A stretch of 20,406 nt of DNA. Source: UBA6136 sp964344495. Lineage in GTDB: Bacteria > Pseudomonadota > Gammaproteobacteria > Methylococcales > Methylococcaceae. The stretch covers positions 1-20,406 of the forward strand of contig CAYFNI010000037.1 of assembly GCA_964344495.1 (NCBI GenBank), written 5' to 3'. The notes below the pieces were generated by a model. It saw only the letters and a program-made list of their open reading frames with translations. It searched no databases and was not told where the DNA came from. Positions 1 to 7,754 of the stretch are shown piece after piece. Numbering within the stretch: the stretch's first letter is position 1; every line of letters begins with the position of its first letter. A program made the translations under genes and the position numbers.

Positions 1-426
1 TGCGCCGATCTGTCGGGGCTGGTCGCCCGGCTGCTGGAGGCCGGTGTGGAACTGCATTGCCTGCGCGATCTGACCCGGGGCGGGCTGGCCAGCGCCGTGA
101 TCGAGATTGCCGAGGGAGCCGGCGTCGGCATCACGCTGGAGGAGTCCGCGATACCGGTGCGAGAGGACGTGCTGGGCGCCTGCGAGATGCTGGGGTTCGA
201 TCCGTTGCAGGTGGCCAACGAGGGTCGGCTGGTCGCGTTTCTGCCCGACGCTCAGGCTGACCAGGCGCTGGCGTTGATGCGGGCGCACCCGCTGGGGGGT
301 GCGGCCGCGCTCATCGGCCGGGTCACGCCTGCGACCCCGCCGGTGTCGGTACGCGTCCGCACCGCCTTTGGCACGGAGCGCATGCTCCTGCGCCTGAGCG
401 GCGAGCAGTTGCCGCGCATTTGCTGA
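1..426 (+). CDS. hypE: Hydrogenase maturation protein HypE, C-terminal part (5' end outside window)
   Basis: The reading frame is open from base 1 and encodes the last 141 residues of HypE, so more than half of a usual protein of roughly 330-350 residues lies upstream. HypE dehydrates a carbamoyl group carried on its C-terminal cysteine to thiocyanate; the resulting cyanide becomes a ligand of iron in [NiFe] hydrogenase. Visible family marks are the LRDLTRGGLA segment, the AIPVRE segment, the DPLQVANEGRLV segment and the exact C-terminal PRIC signature, whose final Cys is the carbamoylation site that HypF uses. The protein therefore appears intact at its functional end. It converges on der, 24 nt away. 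Other hyp genes probably lie upstream, outside the window. Confidence 0.95.
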   Translation, partial: CADLSGLVARLLEAGVELHCLRDLTRGGLASAVIEIAEGAGVGITLEESAIPVREDVLGACEMLGFDPLQVANEGRLVAFLPDAQADQALALMRAHPLGGAAALIGRVTPATPPVSVRVRTAFGTERMLLRLSGEQLPRIC

Positions 427-429
427 ACG

Positions 430-449
430 CAGCCGCCGCGCGGCGGCTG
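430..449. terminator. Perfect GC palindrome between convergent hypE and der
   Basis: A fully self-complementary 20-nt sequence (CAGCCGCC-GCGC-GGCGGCTG) fills most of the 24-nt gap between the stop codons of hypE and der. As RNA it forms a strong hairpin read from either strand. No T-run follows on either side, so it is not a classical Rho-independent terminator. A bidirectional transcription block or a 3'-end stabiliser is inferred from position and symmetry. Confidence 0.5.
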
Positions 450-450
450 T

Positions 451-1833
451 CTACTTGACGTGGCGGATCATGCGCCGCCGCTTTCTGACCTGTCGCTCGG
501 TCAACGTGTTGCGCTTGCCCTTGAAAGGGTTCTCCGAGGTGCGGAATTCCAGCTTGATCGGCGTCCCGGTAATGTCCAGCGCTTCACGGAAAAAATTGAT
601 CAGGAAGCGCTTGTAGCTGCCGGGAATGTCTTCGATCTGGTTGCCGTGAATGACGATGGTCGGCGGGTTGGTGCCACCCTGATGGGCATACTTGAGCTTG
701 ATGCGGCGCCCGCGCACCAGGGGCGGCGGATGACTGGTCACGGCTTTTTGCAGCAGCCGGGTCAGGTGGGAGGTGCCCATCTGGGTCATGGTCGAGGCAT
801 GCACCTGCCCCACGGCATCGAACAGGTCGCCGACGCCGGTACCGTGCAGGGCCGAGATAAAGAAAATCTCGGCAAAATGGATGAATTGCAGTTTGAGATC
901 CAGCTGACGCCGGGTCTCGTCCTTCTGGTCGGGCGTCATGCCGTCCCACTTGTTGAGCCCGACGATGAGGCCACGGCCGATTTCCAGCACCATGCCGAGC
1001 AGGTTGGCGTCCTGATCGGTCACGCCTTCGCGCGCATCGACCAGATAAATGACCACGTGGGCTTTCTCGATGGCCTGCATCGCCTTGATGACACTGAATT
1101 TTTCCACCGTTTCAGCGATACGGCCACGACGGCGGATGCCGGCGGTATCGATCAATGTATAACGCTGGTCACGGCGTTCGAAGGCGATTTCGATGCTGTC
1201 GCGAGTGGTGCCGGGCGCATCGAAGACCACCACGCGCTCTTCCCCCAGCAGCCGGTTGACCAGCGTGGATTTGCCCACGTTCGGGCGTCCCACGATGGCA
1301 ATGCGGATGCCCCCCTCCGCTTCGCTTTCCGGCGTGTTCGCCTTTGGCAACAAGGCCTCGACGGCGTCCAGCAGGGCACCGATGCCCTGGGCATGCGAGG
1401 CGGAAACCGGATGCGGCTCGCCCAGGCCGACCGCATGGAACTCCGAAGTGGCGACAGTGAGGCTCGCCTGATCGATCTTGTTGGCCGCCAGGACCACCGG
1501 CTTGCCGGTCCGGCGCAACTGTTGGGCAATCGCTTCGTCGCCTACGGTCAGCCCGTCACGGGCATCAACCAGAAACAGGATGACATCGGCTTCCTTGAGC
1601 GCGATCTGCACCTGTCGCATGGCCTGTTCGTCGATCCCCGCTTCCGTTTCGACGATGCCGCCGGTGTCGACCACGAAGTAGTCGCGCTGGCCACGCCGAA
1701 CGCGGCCGTACTGGCGATCACGGGTCAGGCCGGGGTAATCGGCCACCAGCGCATCGCGGGTGCGGGTCAGGTAATTGAACAGGGTCGATTTGCCCACGTT
1801 CGGGCGGCCCACCAGGGCGACGACAGGCAACAT
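451..1833 (-). CDS. der: Ribosome-biogenesis GTPase Der (EngA)
   Basis: This 460-residue protein is an essential double-domain GTPase that binds the 50S subunit and supports its late assembly. Both G domains are complete. The first has GRPNVGKS at residues 9-16, DTGG at 56-59 and NKID at 118-121. The second has GRPNVGKS at 182-189, DTAG at 229-232 and an NKWD motif near residue 295. A KH-like RNA-binding domain with a basic C-terminus (ERQVRKRRRM) follows. Tandem G domains plus the KH domain define Der and exclude Era or other single-domain GTPases. The length is normal. The ATG lies 3 nt after the bamB stop, so der is the last gene of the run and is probably translated from the shared transcript. 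Confidence 0.97.
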   Translation of the reverse strand: MLPVVALVGRPNVGKSTLFNYLTRTRDALVADYPGLTRDRQYGRVRRGQRDYFVVDTGGIVETEAGIDEQAMRQVQIALKEADVILFLVDARDGLTVGDEAIAQQLRRTGKPVVLAANKIDQASLTVATSEFHAVGLGEPHPVSASHAQGIGALLDAVEALLPKANTPESEAEGGIRIAIVGRPNVGKSTLVNRLLGEERVVVFDAPGTTRDSIEIAFERRDQRYTLIDTAGIRRRGRIAETVEKFSVIKAMQAIEKAHVVIYLVDAREGVTDQDANLLGMVLEIGRGLIVGLNKWDGMTPDQKDETRRQLDLKLQFIHFAEIFFISALHGTGVGDLFDAVGQVHASTMTQMGTSHLTRLLQKAVTSHPPPLVRGRRIKLKYAHQGGTNPPTIVIHGNQIEDIPGSYKRFLINFFREALDITGTPIKLEFRTSENPFKGKRNTLTERQVRKRRRMIRHVK

Positions 1834-1836
1834 GAT

Positions 1837-3021
1837 TCAGTTGATTCCGATGGCAGCCAGAACGCCGCCCGAGGTGTAAATGTAGAGGGTTTCGTCATAC
1901 ACGACCGGCATGGCGCGGATCGGCTCGTCGTCGATCTGCAGTCGGCCAACCAGACTGCCGTCATCGGCCGACAGCACATGCAGATAGCCTTCGAAGTCGC
2001 CGACGATCAGCCGGTTGCGAATCAGGGCCGGCACCGTCAGCCGGCGCTGGTGCAGGGCATCCTGTTTCCACAGGTCGGCGCCGGTGCGCAGATCCAGTTG
2101 CCAGACATCGCTGTTGGCATCGCTGATGAACAGCGATTTGCGTCCGAGCACCATGCCATGACTCGAAAAGACGTTCGGCTGCCGCCATTCGATATCACCG
2201 TCGGCGAGGTGGATGGCTGTCACGCCACCCTGGAAGCCGGTGATGTAGACCGTTTCATCCCTGACCAGAGGGTCGGCATCCAGCTCGACCAGCCGCTCGA
2301 CTTCAGACCGCCCGCGTGGAATGGCGGCCGTGGTTTCCCACAATGGCCGGCCATCGTCCAGTTCCAGCGCAATCAGCTTGCCGCCGCCGTAGCCATCCAG
2401 CACCTTGTCGTCGTGCACCGTCGGCGAGCCGAGGCTGCGCACGGACAGCGGCTGGATACCGCGTTCGTGGGTCCATTTGATGGCGCCGGTGCCGGGATCG
2501 ACGGCCGCCAGTCGGCCATCGCTGGTGCGTACCACGACCCGGTGGTGGCTGGCCCGCGGCAAGGCGAGAATCTCGCTGCTGAGCGACGTTTTCCAGATCA
2601 GCGCCCCATCACTGATGCTGACAGCCACCAGTTCGGCGTTACTGGTGCCCAGCAGCAGCTTGTCGCCGGCCACGACCGGTCCGGCGGAAATTTCCAGCCG
2701 CGTCTCGGCGGACCAGAGCTTTTCTCCATCGTGACGGTTCAGCGCTTCGACCAGACCCTGACGATCGGCCACATAGACGGTGGTGGCGGTCACGGCGGGC
2801 ACCAGGTTGACGATCTGTTCGGCGTAGCCTTTGCCGATGCTGGTTTTCCACAGCACGTCCATCTGCACGCTGGGCTCCAGATCTTCCAGTTCCCGCGGTG
2901 GTTCCGAGTTGTCGTTGCCGCTGATCAGGCCCTGAATCGACGAGCCCAGATTCTTGACCGCCTCAAACTGGGTACAGCCGCCGAGCAGAAGCAGACCGAG
3001 CAGCAGAAGAACTTGACGCAT
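1837..3021 (-). CDS. bamB: Outer-membrane protein assembly lipoprotein BamB
   Basis: This 394-residue lipoprotein of the BAM complex is anchored to the inner face of the outer membrane and aids beta-barrel insertion by BamA. The N-terminus is a short basic start, a leucine-rich signal and the lipobox LGGC, with Cys16 as the lipidated residue. The rest is a repeated WD/PQQ-like beta-propeller, seen as recurring patterns such as LDLRTGADLWK, VDPGTGAIKW, HDGEKLWS and LHVLSADDGSLVGRL. The ATG shares one base with the yfgM stop (TGATG), which suggests translational coupling. The order yfgM-bamB-der is the conserved gammaproteobacterial arrangement and supports BamB over other PQQ-repeat proteins. 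Confidence 0.95.
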   Translation of the reverse strand: MRQVLLLLGLLLLGGCTQFEAVKNLGSSIQGLISGNDNSEPPRELEDLEPSVQMDVLWKTSIGKGYAEQIVNLVPAVTATTVYVADRQGLVEALNRHDGEKLWSAETRLEISAGPVVAGDKLLLGTSNAELVAVSISDGALIWKTSLSSEILALPRASHHRVVVRTSDGRLAAVDPGTGAIKWTHERGIQPLSVRSLGSPTVHDDKVLDGYGGGKLIALELDDGRPLWETTAAIPRGRSEVERLVELDADPLVRDETVYITGFQGGVTAIHLADGDIEWRQPNVFSSHGMVLGRKSLFISDANSDVWQLDLRTGADLWKQDALHQRRLTVPALIRNRLIVGDFEGYLHVLSADDGSLVGRLQIDDEPIRAMPVVYDETLYIYTSGGVLAAIGIN

Positions 3022-3653
3022 CAGGGATTGGCCGGCAGGTCGTTGAGCTTGAGTTCGAGCAACGGCGACAGATTGCCGAGTTCCTTCGCGCGGGCGTAGG
3101 CGGCGCGGGCCTCGGCCGGGCGTTTGGCGGCGCTCAAGAGATCCCCGCGCAGTTCTTCAGACAGGGCGGCAAAGGCGCCGCTGGTGTTGGCCTTGGCCGG
3201 TTCGATCAGCTTCAGGGCTGGCTCCAGCTCACCCTTGGCCAGCAGGACGCGGCCAAGGCGCAGCCGGGCCAGCTCTTTCAGTGCGCTGTCATCAGACTTT
3301 GCATAGGCGTCCTCGAGCGCCTTTTTGGCGCCATCGAGGTCATTGGCCGCCAGCTTCAGCTTGGCCGTGATGAGGCGGGCGAATTCGGCGTAGGTCGTGG
3401 CGGGATATTGCTGGATCAGTCGCTCGCTGAGCATCAGGGCCGATTCGGTCTGCTTGGCTTCCACCGCCTGGGTCAGCTGGTGATAGGTCTGCGACGCCTG
3501 CAGGGCCTTCTCTGTCTGGTGGCCCTGCCACATTTTCCAGCCGGCAATCACGGCGAGTCCCAGCAGCAGGCCGGCAAACAGCGAGGATTTGTTGTCTTTC
3601 CACCAGCGTTGCAACGCTTCAAGACGCTCTTCTTCGGTCAAGTAGGTTTCCAT
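3021..3653 (-). CDS. yfgM: YfgM-family TPR-like inner-membrane periplasmic chaperone factor
   Basis: This 210-residue protein has a short cytoplasmic N-terminus beginning METYLTEEERLEALQRWWKDN, then one membrane span at about residues 24-42, then an alanine- and leucine-rich helical TPR-like periplasmic domain. This is the architecture of YfgM (Pfam TPR_21 type), which in E. coli associates with SecYEG and PpiD and links translocation to periplasmic chaperones. The N-terminal YxTEEE and W-W-K pattern is typical of the family. The gene lies 9 nt after hisS and overlaps bamB by one base, so it links the hisS and bamB steps of the same transcript. The exact role in this organism is inferred from the family. 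Confidence 0.87.
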   Translation of the reverse strand: METYLTEEERLEALQRWWKDNKSSLFAGLLLGLAVIAGWKMWQGHQTEKALQASQTYHQLTQAVEAKQTESALMLSERLIQQYPATTYAEFARLITAKLKLAANDLDGAKKALEDAYAKSDDSALKELARLRLGRVLLAKGELEPALKLIEPAKANTSGAFAALSEELRGDLLSAAKRPAEARAAYARAKELGNLSPLLELKLNDLPANP

Positions 3654-3662
3654 GCAGTTCTC

Positions 3663-4937
3663 TCAGTCAATCAGGGTATTCAAAAAAGCGATCAGTTCGG
3701 ATTCGGTCAGGGTTTTCTGGCCTTCGTCGCGACGCAGCGACTTGACGCTGAGGGTCTGGTCGCGGGCTTCATCCTCGCCGAGGATCAGGGCCACTTCGGC
3801 ACCGCTCTTGTCGGCGCGCTTGAACTGGCTCTTGAAGCTGCCACCGCCACAGTTCAATTGCAGGCGCAACTGCGGGCGGGCATCGCGCAGATTCTCGGCC
3901 ACCCGGCTGGCCTTGCGTTCAGCCAGTTCGCCCACGGCAATCAGGTAGGCATGCGGGGCGGCCGCCGCATCGTGGCGTTCGGGGGCGTCCAGCAGATCAA
4001 TCAGCCGCTCCATGCCCAGCGCAAAGCCCACCGCAGTGGAGTCCTTGCCACCGAGTTGCTCTATCAGTCCATCATACCGCCCGCCGGCGCACACCGTGCC
4101 CTGCGCGCCAAGTTCGGAGGTGACCCATTCGAAAACGGTCCGCGAGTAGTAGTCCAGGCCGCGTACCAGTCGGGGATTGACCACGTACGCCACACCGGCG
4201 TCATCCAGGCGCTCACGCAGCGACATGAAGTGGTCGCGCGAGGCCTCGTTCAGCTCTTCGGTGAGGACGGGGGCTCCGGCGATGAGTTCGGCCAGGTCGG
4301 GGTTCTTGCTGTCAAGGATGCGCAAGGGGTTGCTGTCCAGCCGGCGGCGGCTGTCTTCGTCGAGACGGTCGATGTGGCCGCGGAAGTAGTCGACCAGTTG
4401 GGCGCGGTAGGCGATGCGCTCTTCGCTGGTACCGAGCGAGTTGAGCTGGAGTTCCAGCTTGTGCTCGATACCGAGCGCCCGCCACAGCCGGCGGCACAGC
4501 AGGATAAGTTCGGCGTCGATGTCGGGGCCGGGCATGCCGTAGGCTTCGACACCGAGCTGGTGGAACTGGCGGTAGCGGCCCTTCTGCGGCCGTTCATGCC
4601 GGAACATCGGGCCCATATACCAGAGCCGCTGGGTCTGATTGTGCAACAACCCATGTTCGAGACAGGCGCGCAGACAGCCGGCGGTACCCTCGGGGCGCAG
4701 TGTCAGCGAGTCGCCATTGCGGTCATCGAAGGTGTACATCTCCTTTTCGACGATATCGGTAACCTCGCCGATGGAGCGTTTGAACAGCTCGGTCTTTTCC
4801 ACGACGGGGAGCCGGATTTCGCGGTAGCCGTAGCTTCCCATCACGTGCCGCAGCATCCGCTCGACGTACTGCCAGCGCGGCGTGTGCTCGGGTAGGATGT
4901 CGTGCATCCCGCGGATGGCCTGAATTTTGTCACTCAT
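3663..4937 (-). CDS. hisS: Histidyl-tRNA synthetase
   Basis: This 424-residue class II synthetase charges tRNA-His. The ATG at 4937 is chosen because it gives the canonical N-terminus MSDKIQAIRGMHDILP; an open frame extends back to 5039, but those extra 34 residues are atypical and overlap pilW. Visible motifs are class II motif 2 (MFRHERPQKGRYRQFHQ), the histidine-specific LVRGLDYYSRTVFEW block and the motif 3 region GFALGMERL. A C-terminal anticodon-binding domain follows. The length matches the bacterial family. The start lies 43 nt after the pilW stop, and no strong ribosome binding site is visible. ispG, which often precedes hisS in related genomes, is absent here. Confidence 0.96.
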   Translation of the reverse strand: MSDKIQAIRGMHDILPEHTPRWQYVERMLRHVMGSYGYREIRLPVVEKTELFKRSIGEVTDIVEKEMYTFDDRNGDSLTLRPEGTAGCLRACLEHGLLHNQTQRLWYMGPMFRHERPQKGRYRQFHQLGVEAYGMPGPDIDAELILLCRRLWRALGIEHKLELQLNSLGTSEERIAYRAQLVDYFRGHIDRLDEDSRRRLDSNPLRILDSKNPDLAELIAGAPVLTEELNEASRDHFMSLRERLDDAGVAYVVNPRLVRGLDYYSRTVFEWVTSELGAQGTVCAGGRYDGLIEQLGGKDSTAVGFALGMERLIDLLDAPERHDAAAAPHAYLIAVGELAERKASRVAENLRDARPQLRLQLNCGGGSFKSQFKRADKSGAEVALILGEDEARDQTLSVKSLRRDEGQKTLTESELIAFLNTLID

Positions 4938-4980
4938 GGTTCGCGTGTCTTGGCGGCGGTGAGGTGAATGGGATTTTATG

Positions 4981-5754
4981 TTATTGGCCGAGCCTTTGCC
5001 GGGCCTGCATGACCTCGGTGGCATCGGGGAAGCGGGCATGCAGGGTGTTCATGTACTCGGCGGCCGCCTGGGTGTTGCCGAGCCCCATCTCGATTTCGAT
5101 GCCCAGCAGGAGTGCGTCCGGCGTCGGGCCGGCGGTGCTCAGATAGCGCTGCAGAAACCCGCGCGCGGCCATGGCCTGACCGGTGTCGCGGCTGAGTCGG
5201 GCCATCGCCAGCAGGGCCGGCGGGAACGTGGGGTTGGTTTCGAGCGCCTGACGCAGGAAGCGCTCAGCCTCGGTCTTCTGGCCGACCGAATGGGCACAGA
5301 GGCCGGCGTTAGTCAGCGGAATCCACGGTTGACCGTACAGTTTGGTGCTATAGACGGTCTTGAATTGTTCGAAGGCATCGGCGGCATGGCCGGTGTCGCA
5401 CAGGAAGCGGCCGTAGTTGTTGCGGGCGGCATAATTGTCGGCCTGCAGGCGGATGGCCTTGCGGAATTCGCTGTCGGCCTGAGCCGGCTTGTCGATGCGA
5501 CGGTAGAGTTCACCCAGCGCGTTATAGGCTTCGCTGTTGTCATCGTCGAGTTCGACGGCTTTCTGCAGATCCTGCAGGGCAATTTCGTACTGCTCGGCGT
5601 TCAGGTATTGCACGCCCTTCTCGACAAAGATCCGCGAAGCCTGTTCGGGGCTGAGCGGCTCCTTGCCGGCCATGGGTTCGGTCTCCTCCGGCAGCGAGGA
5701 GCAGGCGGCCAGGAGTGTGGCGAAGGTCAGCGCGATCAGGCGGGCGGCGTTCAT
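4981..5754 (-). CDS. pilW: Type IV pilus biogenesis/stability lipoprotein PilW (PilF)
   Basis: This 257-residue TPR lipoprotein is of the PilW/PilF type, the pilotin-like factor that places or stabilises the PilQ secretin in the outer membrane during type IV pilus assembly. It has a signal peptide with lipobox LAAC (Cys18). Several TPR units follow, for example GVQYLNAEQYEIALQDLQKA, then NSEAYNALGELYRR, then NYAARNNYGRFLCDTG. The NNYGxFLC signature is characteristic of this family. The ATG directly abuts the rlmN stop (TGAATG, no gap), so it is probably expressed by translational coupling. Position between rlmN and hisS matches Pseudomonas-like genomes. No other pilus genes are in the window. 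Confidence 0.92.
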   Translation of the reverse strand: MNAARLIALTFATLLAACSSLPEETEPMAGKEPLSPEQASRIFVEKGVQYLNAEQYEIALQDLQKAVELDDDNSEAYNALGELYRRIDKPAQADSEFRKAIRLQADNYAARNNYGRFLCDTGHAADAFEQFKTVYSTKLYGQPWIPLTNAGLCAHSVGQKTEAERFLRQALETNPTFPPALLAMARLSRDTGQAMAARGFLQRYLSTAGPTPDALLLGIEIEMGLGNTQAAAEYMNTLHARFPDATEVMQARQRLGQ

Positions 5755-6852
5755 TCAGGAGGCATTCACCAGCCGCAGAGTGCGCCGGGTCCGGTCCGTG
5801 ACCTTGCCCACGAGTTGTCCGCAGGCCGCATCGATGTCATCGCCGCGCGTCTTGCGGGTCGTGGTGATCAGGCCGCCGGCCTGCAGGATTTCGCTGAAGC
5901 GCTGGATGGTGTCGCGGCTGGAGCAGCGATAGTCCGAGCCCGGGAACGGGTTGAACGGGATCAGGTTGACCTTGGACGGCACAGTGCTGAGAAGCCGTAC
6001 CAGTTGGCGCGCGTGGGCCGGGGTGTCATTGATGCCGTCGAGCATCACGTATTCGATCGTGACCTTGCGGCGGGCATCGCGGCCGACATAGCGCTTGCAG
6101 GCCGCCAGCAGTTCGCGGATCGGATACTTGCGGTTGATCGGCACCAGTTCGTCGCGGAGTTCGTCATTCGGGGCGTGCAGCGACACGGCGAGGCTGACCT
6201 CGCTGACCTCGGCCAGCCGGTCGAGGGCCGGTACGACACCGGAGGTGCTGAGCGTCACGCGTCGCTTGGACAGTCCGTAGGCATGGTCATCCAGCATCAA
6301 GTCGATGGCAGAGACAACGTGATTGAAATTCAACAGCGGTTCGCCCATCCCCATCAGCACCACGTTGGTGACCGCGCCGATGCCGAGCTCGCGCTGTGCG
6401 ACCCAGAGCTGGCCGATGATTTCGGCCGTGCTCAGGTTCCGATTGAAGCCCTGACGGGCAGTGGAGCAGAACGAGCATTCCAGCGCACAGCCGACCTGTG
6501 ACGAAACGCACAGGGTGCCGCGGCCTTCTTCGGGGATGTAGACCGTCTCGATGCGATTCTGTGCATCGGTCTGGAGTACCCATTTGCAGGTGCCGTCACT
6601 GGAGATCTGTTCGTGGACGATCTCCGGCGGGCGGATCTCGCAGCTGGCTTCCAGTCGGGTCCGCAGCACCTTGCTGAGGTTGGTCATCAGGCCGAAGTCG
6701 CCGACGCCGCGCTGGTGAATCCATTGCAGTAGCTGGGAGGCGCGGAACGACTTCTCGCCCTGCTCGACGCAGAAGGCCTCCATGGCCTTCCGGTCAAGCC
6801 CAAGCAGATTGATGCGGTCGCCCGGATTAACGGGTTCTGGCGCAGAGTTCAT
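5755..6852 (-). CDS. rlmN: Dual-specificity radical-SAM RNA methyltransferase RlmN
   Basis: This 365-residue enzyme methylates C2 of an adenine in 23S rRNA (A2503 in E. coli numbering) and of A37 in some tRNAs. The radical-SAM cluster motif CX3CX2C is C122-C126-C129 (GCALECSFCSTARQGFNRNL). Cys344 in DDIDAACGQL is the candidate methyl-carrying cysteine. SAM-binding segments MGMGEPLLN and the RVTLSTSGVVP region are present. The ATG at 6852 is chosen because residues further upstream are unlike the family. With this start the gene overlaps the end of ndk by 26 nt. It needs an iron-sulfur cluster, so it depends functionally on the nearby isc genes, as the family does generally. Confidence 0.96.
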   Translation of the reverse strand: MNSAPEPVNPGDRINLLGLDRKAMEAFCVEQGEKSFRASQLLQWIHQRGVGDFGLMTNLSKVLRTRLEASCEIRPPEIVHEQISSDGTCKWVLQTDAQNRIETVYIPEEGRGTLCVSSQVGCALECSFCSTARQGFNRNLSTAEIIGQLWVAQRELGIGAVTNVVLMGMGEPLLNFNHVVSAIDLMLDDHAYGLSKRRVTLSTSGVVPALDRLAEVSEVSLAVSLHAPNDELRDELVPINRKYPIRELLAACKRYVGRDARRKVTIEYVMLDGINDTPAHARQLVRLLSTVPSKVNLIPFNPFPGSDYRCSSRDTIQRFSEILQAGGLITTTRKTRGDDIDAACGQLVGKVTDRTRRTLRLVNAS

Positions 6853-7258
6853 TCGGCTGGAAGAAGTAGGCAATTTCCTGGGCGGCGGTGTCCGGGCCAT
6901 CGGAGCCATGGACGGCATTTTCGTCGATGCTGACGGCAAAATCAGCGCGGATGGTGCCAGGGGCTGCGTCCTTGGGGTTGGTGGCACCCATGACATCGCG
7001 ATTGCAGGCGATGGCGTTTTCGCCTTCCAGCACCTGCACCATGACCGGGCCGGAGATCATGAAGCTGACCAGATCGTTGAAGAACGGACGCTCCTTGTGC
7101 ACGGCGTAGAAGCCTTCGGCCTGTTCACGGGACAGGTGAACCATCTTGGCTGCGATGATCCGCAGGCCCGCCTTTTCAAAGCGGCTATAGATTTCGCCAA
7201 TGACGTTCTTGGCTACGGCATCGGGCTTGATGATGGAAATGGTGCGTTCGATCGCCAT
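6827..7258 (-). CDS. ndk: Nucleoside diphosphate kinase
   Basis: This 143-residue kinase transfers the gamma-phosphate between nucleoside triphosphates and diphosphates through a phosphohistidine. The start MAIERTISIIKPDAVAKN is the canonical N-terminus, so the ATG at 7258 is preferred to an upstream one at 7330. The active-site block is NAVHGSD with His117, followed by the usual AxxEIxYFF helix. The length is exactly typical. A good ribosome binding site (AGGAG, 5 nt from the ATG) precedes it. It is the first gene after the iscA terminator, so it should have its own promoter or rely on readthrough. Its 3' end overlaps rlmN by 26 nt, an unusually long overlap. Confidence 0.97.
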   Translation of the reverse strand: MAIERTISIIKPDAVAKNVIGEIYSRFEKAGLRIIAAKMVHLSREQAEGFYAVHKERPFFNDLVSFMISGPVMVQVLEGENAIACNRDVMGATNPKDAAPGTIRADFAVSIDENAVHGSDGPDTAAQEIAYFFQPNELCARTR

Positions 7259-7313
7259 GGAAACTCCTGAGTATGCGATGGGAGGCGGGGCGTCAATGGC
7301 TGCAGCCCCTGCC

Positions 7314-7340
7314 AAAAGAAAACCCGCCATACAAGGCGGG
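7314..7340 (-). terminator. Rho-independent terminator after iscA
   Basis: On the minus strand, 56 nt after the iscA stop, a 6-bp all-GC stem (CCCGCC, loop TTGTAT, GGCGGG; stem arms at 7335-7340 and 7323-7328) is followed immediately by a T-rich run TTTTCTTTT (7314-7322). This is a textbook intrinsic terminator for the iscR-desulfurase-iscA transcript and separates it from ndk. Confidence 0.85.
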
Positions 7341-7396
7341 ATTAAGGCGCGGAATTTTATAGGAAAAGGGCGCCGGACGTAAGCGTCGACGGTGAT

Positions 7397-7720
7397 CTAG
7401 ACGGCAAAACTTTCGCCGCAACCGCACATGGCCTTGATATTGGGGTTGTCGAACTTGAACGCTTCGCTAATGCCCTCGCGCCGAAAATCCACCGTCAGCC
7501 CGTCCAGAAAGGGGAGTTCATCCTGATGGACGATGACCTTGACGCCATGGTGTTCGAACACGGCATCGTCCTCGCCGATGAGGTCGGCATAGTCGATGAT
7601 GTAGGCATAGCCGGTGCAGCCGGACTTTTTGACGCCCAGCCGCAGGCCGACGCCAGAGCCACGTTTTTGCAATTGAGTGGCCACCTGGCGGGCGGCCGGT
7701 TCCGTGAGATGAATCGACAT
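7397..7720 (-). CDS. iscA: Iron-sulfur assembly protein IscA (A-type carrier)
   Basis: This 107-residue A-type carrier receives and passes on Fe-S clusters or iron, chiefly toward [4Fe-4S] proteins. The three defining cysteines are present: Cys35 in KKSGCTGYAY, and Cys99 and Cys101 in the C-terminal CGCGESF motif. The length matches IscA rather than longer ErpA- or SufA-like proteins, and location in an iscR cluster supports the name. The ATG is 34 nt after the desulfurase stop and has a GAGG ribosome binding site 9 nt upstream. In most gammaproteobacterial operons iscU stands between the desulfurase and iscA; here it does not. An intrinsic terminator follows. Confidence 0.93.
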   Translation of the reverse strand: MSIHLTEPAARQVATQLQKRGSGVGLRLGVKKSGCTGYAYIIDYADLIGEDDAVFEHHGVKVIVHQDELPFLDGLTVDFRREGISEAFKFDNPNIKAMCGCGESFAV

Positions 7721-7754
7721 ATCGTAAATCCTCGTTGAAAGATGGATGGACGCC

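Noticed and set aside
460..3099. 879-codon open frame on the plus strand opposite der, bamB and part of yfgM
   Set aside because: It is antisense to three clearly recognised genes. Its translation has low complexity rich in D, H, Q, G and V, with no motif, as expected opposite GC-biased third positions.
6853..7330. Upstream extensions of rlmN (to 6996) and ndk (to 7330)
   Set aside because: The extra residues are unlike the families. The rlmN extension would run far into ndk, and both canonical N-termini begin at the chosen ATGs.
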